From Mycoplasmatota bacterium (GTDB taxonomy: Bacteria; Bacillota_I; Bacilli_A; RF39; UBA660), in assembly GCA_012510745.1 (NCBI GenBank), contig JAAZHK010000012.1, positions 1 through 21,390 on the forward strand: a stretch of DNA of 21,390 nt, given 5' to 3'. Under the pieces are notes generated by a model, which worked only from the letters and a program-made list of their open reading frames with translations, was not told the origin of the DNA and did not search any database. Position numbers and translations under genes: made by a program. Shown in pieces: positions 16,098 to 21,390 of this stretch. Position 1 is the first letter of the stretch; each line of letters begins with the position of its first letter.

Positions 16098-18005
16098 ATG
16101 TTTCACGGAAAAATAAATGAACGAATAAGGTTACTTTTTTTCATTATGATTATTTTATTTATTTTTATTTTTTTAAGAGTTAGTTATATAGAATTGGTTG
16201 ATTATCAAAAATTAAAAGATTTAGCTGAAGATTTATGGAGTAGAAACCTTCCTATAACAGCAGATCGAGGTTTAATTTTAGATCGAAATGGAGTAGTGTT
16301 AGCTGATAATATTACAACGACGTCTTTAGTATTAATTCCCAATCAAATAAAAGATAAAGAATTAGTTAGTATTTCTTTATCTAAAATATTAAAAGTTACC
16401 AAAGAAGAGATGGATAAACATGTTTATAAAAAGACTTCAATTGAAAGAGTTCACCCAGAAGGTCGTGGTTTACCATATGACATTGCTAATCAGATAGAAA
16501 GTTTAAAATTCGATGGAGTTTATTTAGTAAAAGAATCAAAAAGATATTATCCTTATAATAATTTATTGTCACATGTTTTAGGTTACGTAGGAATTGATAA
16601 TCAAGGATTAAGTGGTGTTGAATTATTGTATGATAATTACTTAATGGGCGAGGATGGTGCTATTAAATATTTTTCTGATGCAAAAGGTAAAAAATTAGCG
16701 TTATCAGAAGTTTATAAAGCTCCTTTATCAGGTATGAATATATTATTAACTATTGATTATAATATTCAAAAATCTTTAGAAAGAGAGCTTAATAATATAG
16801 TATCTATGTTTAATCCTGATATGGCTTTAGCTATTGTTATGGATCCTAATAATGGTGAAATATTAGCAATGAGTTCACGACCAGATTATGATCCTAATTA
16901 TTATTTGGATTATAGTATGGAAAAGTTAAGCCGTAATTTACCTATATGGGCCTCATTTGAACCAGGATCTACTTTTAAAATTATAACAACAGCAGCTAGT
17001 GTTGAGGAGAAAATAGTAGATTTAGAAACTGATACTTTTTATGATGCTGGATCAGTTATAGTAGATGGTAGAAGAATAGGTTGTTGGAAAGCTGGGGGTC
17101 ATGGTCATCAAACCTTTTTACAAGTAATGGAAAACTCTTGTAATCCAGGATTTGTAAAATTAGGGTTAACGTTAGGTAAAGAAAGATTATTTTCATATTT
17201 AGATTTATTTGGTTTTGGTGAAAAAACTGGTATTGATCTTAATGGAGAAGCAACTGGTATTATTTTTCCTTTAGAAAAAGTAAAAAATTTAGAATTGGCA
17301 ACAACATCTTTTGGTCAGGGAGTTAGTGTTACACCTATACAACAAATAACAGCAGTAAGTGCGGTTGTAAATGGTGGTAACCTTTATAAACCTTTTTTAG
17401 TAAAGGGTATTGCAGAAGGTCAAACTAATTCAATTATAAAACAATTTCAAAAAGAATTAGTTCGTCAAACAATTAGTCCTGATACTAGTGCTACTATGCG
17501 TTATGCTTTAGAAAGTGTAGTTGCAAGAGGTGGAGGAAGATATGCCTATATAGAAGATTATCGTGTTGGAGGAAAAACAGGCACAGCTCAAAAAGTCCAA
17601 GATGGTAGATATTTAATTAATAATTATATAATGAGCTTTTTAGCCGTAGTACCTGCTAACAAACCTGAAGCAGTTTTATTTCTTGCAATTGATAATCCTA
17701 AAAATACAGCTTTATTATCAAGTTATACAACAGCTCCTATAGCAAGACGTATTTTGTTAGATATTATTGAAGCTTTAAATATTGAAAAACAACCTAACGC
17801 TATAGAAAGAGTTATGCAATGGGATAGTGAAAAATATGCTGTTGTACCTAATGTTATAAATAAAAGCGTTAAAGAAGCTAATAAAGAACTATTTAATTTT
17901 GAAGTTGTATATACTGGTAGTGGTAATAGGGTTATAGAACAATCACCAAAAGCTGGAACAAAATTAATAGAAGGTTCTATAGTAAGATTATTGTTAGCAG
18001 ATTGA
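16098..18005 (+). CDS. Class B penicillin-binding protein, SpoVD/Pbp2-like, with PASTA domain
   Basis: This is a second DD-transpeptidase of 635 aa. It has an N-terminal membrane helix (about 11-29), then ADRGLILDRNG (55-65). The catalytic set is S291-T-F-K294 in EPGSTFK, S347-C-N349 and K493-T-G495. CWKAGGHGHQTF (329-340) is characteristic of the SpoVD/clostridial PBP2 group. One PASTA repeat closes the protein (about 578-635). ATG 16098 is chosen because GGTGAT (16088-16093) precedes it; earlier TTG/GTG codons in frame lie in or beside the terminator T run. It ends in TGA, the only TGA stop among complete genes here. It pairs with the first PBP as pbpB and spoVD do in Bacillus, but no sporulation gene is seen, so a role in growth or division is more likely. 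Confidence 0.9.
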   Translation: MFHGKINERIRLLFFIMIILFIFIFLRVSYIELVDYQKLKDLAEDLWSRNLPITADRGLILDRNGVVLADNITTTSLVLIPNQIKDKELVSISLSKILKVTKEEMDKHVYKKTSIERVHPEGRGLPYDIANQIESLKFDGVYLVKESKRYYPYNNLLSHVLGYVGIDNQGLSGVELLYDNYLMGEDGAIKYFSDAKGKKLALSEVYKAPLSGMNILLTIDYNIQKSLERELNNIVSMFNPDMALAIVMDPNNGEILAMSSRPDYDPNYYLDYSMEKLSRNLPIWASFEPGSTFKIITTAASVEEKIVDLETDTFYDAGSVIVDGRRIGCWKAGGHGHQTFLQVMENSCNPGFVKLGLTLGKERLFSYLDLFGFGEKTGIDLNGEATGIIFPLEKVKNLELATTSFGQGVSVTPIQQITAVSAVVNGGNLYKPFLVKGIAEGQTNSIIKQFQKELVRQTISPDTSATMRYALESVVARGGGRYAYIEDYRVGGKTGTAQKVQDGRYLINNYIMSFLAVVPANKPEAVLFLAIDNPKNTALLSSYTTAPIARRILLDIIEALNIEKQPNAIERVMQWDSEKYAVVPNVINKSVKEANKELFNFEVVYTGSGNRVIEQSPKAGTKLIEGSIVRLLLAD

Positions 18006-18017
18006 TGTAAACTTTTG

Positions 18018-18066
18018 TATAATTTATCTTAATTATTAATATTTCTATTATGATATGTAGTATAAT
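18018..18066 (+). promoter_or_regulatory. Candidate promoter region for mraY-ftsW
   Basis: The 88-base gap holds two TATAAT hexamers, at 18018-18023 and 18061-18066. The second lies 28 bases before the mraY ATG, but neither has a convincing -35 (TTAATA at 18036-18041 is 19 bases from the second). No terminator is visible in the gap, so mraY may also be reached from the PBP gene. Confidence 0.4.
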
Positions 18067-18093
18067 TTTATATACAGATATGGGAGTGATAAA

Positions 18094-19074
18094 ATGTTAT
18101 TATTAACTAAAGCAACATTTGCTGTTATGATTGGTTTTCTATTATCAGCATCTTTGGGTCTATTTTTAGTTCCTTATTTAAGGAAAATTAAATTAGGACA
18201 AAGAATAAGTGTTTTTGTTAATGAAAATCATAAGAAAAAAGAAGGAACTCCAACAATGGGAGGGCTATTATTTATTGTTCCTACTTTTATAGCTACTTTA
18301 ATTTTAGTATTAACTAATAAAATCATATTTAGTGAAAACTTAGCTATTGTTTTAATTGTTTTTTTAGGTTATGCAATTATTGGATTTTTTGATGATTTAT
18401 TAAGTATCCGTAAACACGATAATGAAGGTTTATCGACTATTCAAAAATTAATAGCTCAAATTATTATTGCAATAGGATTCTTTTATATTTATGTTAAAAA
18501 TGGTGGAGAAACAGCCTTTATAGTTTCGACTTTAGGTATAAATATTGAAATGGGCTGGTTATATGGTGTTTTTATTTTATTTGTTTTAGTAGGTTGCTCT
18601 AACGCAGTTAATATAACAGATGGTTTAGACGGATTAGCAGGAGGACTATCTGCAATAGCTTTTGTTGCTTTTGGATTGGTTTCGATAATGGCTGGTTATC
18701 AAGATATGGGTATTTTTACTTTTATACTAGTAGGTAGTTTATTAGGATTTTTAATATATAATACTCATCCAGCTAAAGTTTTTATGGGTGATACTGGTTC
18801 TTTAGCTTTAGGAGGTATTATGGCCGCTATGGCTATTTTAACAAGAAGAGAATTAACATTATTAGTTGTAGCCGGTGTATTTGTAATTGAGACATTATCG
18901 GTTATTATACAAACGATATCAGTAGTATTTTTTAATAAAAAGATATTTCTAATGACCCCTTTGCATCATCATTTTGAAAAATTAGGGTGGAGTGAAACTG
19001 ATATTGTTAAGTTATTTATGGTTTTTGGATTATTATTAGCTATGGCCGGTATATTCTTTGGGGTTTGGTTATAG
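18094..19074 (+). CDS. mraY: Phospho-MurNAc-pentapeptide transferase MraY
   Basis: MraY moves phospho-MurNAc-pentapeptide from UDP to undecaprenyl phosphate, making lipid I in the membrane. The 326-aa protein is of family length with about ten hydrophobic helices. Signatures are TPTMGGLLF (52-60), the FFDD pair (D100, D101), NITDGLDGLAGG (173-184), MGDTGSLALGG (231-241) and the cytoplasmic loop PLHHHFEKLGWSE (289-301). All the acidic and His residues known to matter are present. GGGAGTGAT precedes the ATG. It is 21 bases upstream of ftsW; the murD gene that usually separates these two in dcw clusters is missing. Confidence 0.97.
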   Translation: MLLLTKATFAVMIGFLLSASLGLFLVPYLRKIKLGQRISVFVNENHKKKEGTPTMGGLLFIVPTFIATLILVLTNKIIFSENLAIVLIVFLGYAIIGFFDDLLSIRKHDNEGLSTIQKLIAQIIIAIGFFYIYVKNGGETAFIVSTLGINIEMGWLYGVFILFVLVGCSNAVNITDGLDGLAGGLSAIAFVAFGLVSIMAGYQDMGIFTFILVGSLLGFLIYNTHPAKVFMGDTGSLALGGIMAAMAILTRRELTLLVVAGVFVIETLSVIIQTISVVFFNKKIFLMTPLHHHFEKLGWSETDIVKLFMVFGLLLAMAGIFFGVWL

Positions 19075-19095
19075 AATTTATAAAGGTGATTAAAT

Positions 19096-20184
19096 ATGAA
19101 AAAAAGATATGATTTACTTCTTTTCATTGCTGTAACACTTTTAATAGCATTTGGACTCTTAATGATTTATTCATCTTCATATATTTGGGCTGATTATAAA
19201 TTTAATGATCCTTTTAAATATGTTAAGATGCAATCATTATTTATTTTAACAGGTTTTATATTAATGAATATAATAAGAAAAATAGATTATCGAATCTATT
19301 ACAAGAAGGCAGGAATCATTTTTGGTATCTGTCTTTTATTTTTAATTTTGGTTTTAATTCCTGGAATTGGATCAATTCGTAATGGATCACGAAGTTGGTT
19401 TGGTATAGGATCTTTTGGTATTCAACCAAGTGAGGCCGCTAAGTTGGGGATAATTATATTTACTAGTCGTTATTTAATTATCAAACAAAAAAAAATAAAA
19501 GATATTAAAAAGGGTCTATTACCAATATTGCTGGTAACGTTATTAGTTTTTGGATTAATTATGCTACAACCAGATTTTGGAACAGGAATGATTTTAGTAA
19601 TAAGTACAATTATTTTATTATTTATAGCTGGTGTTAAAATGAAATTCTTTTTTATATTAGGAGCATTGGGAGCGCTTGGAATTGTTATTATTATTTTAAT
19701 AGCGCCTTATCGAATAGATCGTATTATATCTTTTATTGATCCGTGGAGCGATCCATTAGGTACTGGTTTTCAAATAATTCAATCATTATATGCGATAGGT
19801 CCTGGAGGATTATTAGGAATGGGATTGTTTAATTCTAGACAAAAACATTTTTATTTACCAGAACCTCAAACAGATTTTATTTTTTCTATTATAAGTGAAG
19901 AACTAGGTATTGTGGGAGTTTTATTAATCATCTTATTATTTGGTTTAATTTTATATAGCGGTATTAAAATAGCTTTGAATCAAAAGGATTTATTTGCTAA
20001 ATATTTAGCTTTTGGAATTACTTTTCAGATTATAATTCAAGCAATAATGAATTTAATGGTAGTCATAGGGTTAATACCTGTAACAGGAGTTACTTTACCA
20101 TTTTTATCTTATGGAGGTTCTTCATTATTAATAAGTATGATTAGTGTTGGTATTCTTTTAAGTATAAGTAAATATCAAGAATAA
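19096..20184 (+). CDS. ftsW: FtsW/RodA-family peptidoglycan glycosyltransferase, probably FtsW
   Basis: SEDS-family polymerase that strings lipid II into glycan chains at the septum together with a class B PBP. The 362-aa protein has about ten membrane helices. SEDS motifs present are SRSWFGIGSFGIQPSE (98-113), LQPDFGTG (157-164) and the outer loop PWSDPLGTGFQIIQS (216-230) containing D219, which matches the essential Asp of the family. Downstream are LPEPQTDFIFSIISEELG (254-271) and LPFLSYGGSS near the end. Sequence alone does not cleanly divide FtsW, RodA and SpoVE; location in the division cluster favours FtsW. AAAGGTGATTAAAT is the ribosome site. A terminator follows about 50 bases after the stop, closing the cluster. 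Confidence 0.92.
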   Translation: MKKRYDLLLFIAVTLLIAFGLLMIYSSSYIWADYKFNDPFKYVKMQSLFILTGFILMNIIRKIDYRIYYKKAGIIFGICLLFLILVLIPGIGSIRNGSRSWFGIGSFGIQPSEAAKLGIIIFTSRYLIIKQKKIKDIKKGLLPILLVTLLVFGLIMLQPDFGTGMILVISTIILLFIAGVKMKFFFILGALGALGIVIIILIAPYRIDRIISFIDPWSDPLGTGFQIIQSLYAIGPGGLLGMGLFNSRQKHFYLPEPQTDFIFSIISEELGIVGVLLIILLFGLILYSGIKIALNQKDLFAKYLAFGITFQIIIQAIMNLMVVIGLIPVTGVTLPFLSYGGSSLLISMISVGILLSISKYQE

Positions 20185-20231
20185 TAAAATTATGAAAATC
20201 TTTAAAATTAGATATTATTAATAAATAAAAG

Positions 20232-20258
20232 AAAGCATTTTATTAAATGTTTTTTTTT
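20232..20258 (+). terminator. Intrinsic terminator at the end of the division cluster
   Basis: AAAGCATTT (20232-20240) pairs with AAATGTTTT (20245-20253), one G-T pair, loop TATT, with T continuing to 20258. Unlike the other terminators here, it lies 47 bases after the stop codon of the gene it ends. Confidence 0.8.
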
Positions 20259-20321
20259 ATTAAAAAAAGTGTTTTGCGAAATCATAAAAATGTAAAATGT
20301 TAAAAAAAGACAAAAAAAACA

Positions 20322-20349
20322 TTGCTATTTTAAAATTACATAGTATAAT
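20322..20349 (+). promoter_or_regulatory. Promoter of the NrdD-like gene
   Basis: TTGCTA (20322-20327) and TATAAT (20344-20349) are 16 bases apart. The AT-rich 20259-20321 stretch upstream shows no clear operator; I looked for NrdR-type paired boxes and found none. Confidence 0.65.
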
Positions 20350-20372
20350 TAAATTAATATAGGAGGCGTAAA

Positions 20373-21390
20373 ATGAATTTAGAAATATTTAATGATTTAA
20401 TAGTCGTCAAAAGAAGCGGTCAAAGAGTAAATTTTAACGGACCTAAAATAGCAATTGCGATAAAACATGCCTTTGATAGTATTCATGATATTTATAATGA
20501 ACAAAATGTTAATCAAGTATATCAAGCAGTTTTAGAATATATTAAAATTAATTATAAAGATAGAAAAACCATTAATGTTGAAGATATTCAAGACATTATC
20601 GAAAATGTTTTACAACAAAAAAAATATACTAATGTTTATTTATCTTTTAATAATTATCGATTAAAAAGGGCGGCTTCTAGGGAAGCTTTTAATGTAAAAC
20701 AACAACATAAATTTGTTAAAGCTATTGAAAAAATAGGTTTAAAAGTCAAAAGTGATAGTAATCAAACTCCAATGGAAAAAATTTTAGATTTTGGCAAAAT
20801 CATATCAAATGAATTTTCCAAAGCTTATTTATTAGAATCAAAATATATAAGAGCTCATGAAGAAGGAAGTATATTTATTCACGATATTAATTATTATACT
20901 TTGGGTATAACCTCCGCTAGTGTTTTAGATTTTAGTAATTATGACCTTAATGACAATAATGAAATGATAGATGAAATAATAGAAACTATTAAAAACATTA
21001 AAAAAGAGCAATATGGAGAACACATTATACCTAATTTAGATTTGATTTTACAAAAAAGTGTTTTAAATAATTTTAAAAACTTATATAAAACTAAATTAAT
21101 TAATTATTTAACAATTAAAGGATTTGTTGAATATATTAATGTTAATTTTTTAGAAAAATGTATTGATAAGCTAGGTGAAATTAATTTTGATAAAAATATT
21201 TTAAATAGTTTTATAAAATCTACTGAGGTGCAAGAACTTTTTAATAAAGCGTATGATGATGCTTATGAAGATTTAAAAAAAGGTTTAAATAAAAATATTT
21301 ATAAAATGTTGACTAAATTAAATCAATTAGATAACATGATTAATAATAATCAAACAATTATTATGCTGGGAAATAATACTAGTATAGAAG
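20373..21390 (+). CDS. nrdD: Anaerobic (class III) ribonucleotide reductase-like protein NrdD, 5' part only
   Basis: The frame is open from ATG 20373 to the window end (339 codons), so the C-terminus with the glycyl radical site is not seen. AGGAGG (20361-20366) lies 6 bases before the start. Residues 10-100 are an ATP cone, the allosteric domain of ribonucleotide reductases: VVKRSGQRVNFNGPKIAIAI (11-30) and VEDIQDIIENVL then YRLKRAASRE. Residues 131-178 match the start of the NrdD core (TPMEKILDFGK, FSKAYLL, RAHEEGSIFIHDINYY). NrdD reduces NTPs to dNTPs without oxygen and needs the NrdG activase. Core motifs look altered: Ser (S181) stands where TTTC normally gives a Cys, QNDQHGGQSIP appears as KEQYGEHIIP (211-220), and the SRxGxQ segment reads NNNQ (324-327). 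It could be a divergent active enzyme or an ATP-cone protein with lost catalysis. Confidence 0.78.
   Translation, partial: MNLEIFNDLIVVKRSGQRVNFNGPKIAIAIKHAFDSIHDIYNEQNVNQVYQAVLEYIKINYKDRKTINVEDIQDIIENVLQQKKYTNVYLSFNNYRLKRAASREAFNVKQQHKFVKAIEKIGLKVKSDSNQTPMEKILDFGKIISNEFSKAYLLESKYIRAHEEGSIFIHDINYYTLGITSASVLDFSNYDLNDNNEMIDEIIETIKNIKKEQYGEHIIPNLDLILQKSVLNNFKNLYKTKLINYLTIKGFVEYINVNFLEKCIDKLGEINFDKNILNSFIKSTEVQELFNKAYDDAYEDLKKGLNKNIYKMLTKLNQLDNMINNNQTIIMLGNNTSIE

Noticed and set aside
18003..18035. Read-through of the TGA stop of the second PBP as Trp
   Set aside because: No gene in the window has an internal TGA, and the short extension does not resemble PASTA sequence.
20259..20372. NrdR-type operator or other regulatory palindrome before the NrdD-like gene
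   Set aside because: Only A/T-rich sequence and a plain promoter were found; no paired boxes of convincing symmetry.
1..21390. Mobile elements, CRISPR arrays, tRNA or rRNA genes, defence systems
   Set aside because: No transposase, integrase, spaced palindromic repeats, CCA-ended cloverleaf or conserved rRNA segment was seen; the only phased direct repeats are the MraZ boxes.

Overview
This window is an AT-rich stretch of a bacterial chromosome. Every gene I can support lies on the + strand. The gene set is typical of Bacilli: a DnaB/DnaI-type helicase loading pair, a T-box leader on a tRNA synthetase gene, a YmfF/YmfH-like peptidase pair and an MraZ-led division cluster. Strong A+T bias, short proteins, AAAGTGG-type MraZ boxes and small intergenic gaps point to an uncultured low-GC lineage near the Mollicutes (RF39/RFN20-like or Erysipelotrichia-like). 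That placement is inference. About 19 kb of coding sequence reads through with TGG for Trp and no internal TGA, and one gene ends in TGA, so the code looks standard rather than the Mycoplasma code.

Layout. (1) 1-5136: a terminator from upstream, an extended -10 promoter, then dnaB, dnaI, tgt and proS as one tight operon. (2) 5123-7248: a promoter embedded in the end of proS drives a complete threonine-type T-box leader, a 51-codon small ORF, and thrS encoding a ThrRS that lacks the N-terminal TGS domain. (3) 7279-10601: deoD, then a pair of M16-family proteins (ymfF/ymfH-like), closed by a strong terminator. (4) 10612-20258: a reduced division and cell wall (dcw) cluster: mraZ, rsmH, ftsL, a class B PBP, a DUF1846/UPF0371 gene with its own promoter and terminator, a second class B PBP (SpoVD-like), mraY and ftsW. 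murE, murF, murD, murG, ftsQ/divIB, ftsA and ftsZ are absent from the places where they often sit. (5) 20322-21390: a new promoter and the first 339 codons of a class III (anaerobic) ribonucleotide reductase-like gene that runs off the end of the window.

The genes support replication start (DnaB/DnaI), tRNA modification and charging (Tgt, ProRS, ThrRS), purine salvage (DeoD), septal wall synthesis (MraY making lipid I, FtsW polymerising, two PBPs cross-linking, FtsL as scaffold) and probably dNTP supply (NrdD-like). MraZ probably controls the division cluster through three 10-bp-spaced boxes just downstream of its -10 element.

No mobile element, CRISPR array or defence system is visible. The best leads are modest ones: the small ORF overlapping the TGS-less thrS, the DUF1846 unit inserted between two PBPs, a NrdD-like protein with altered active-site motifs, and a repeated design in which terminator hairpins begin inside the stop codon of the gene they end.
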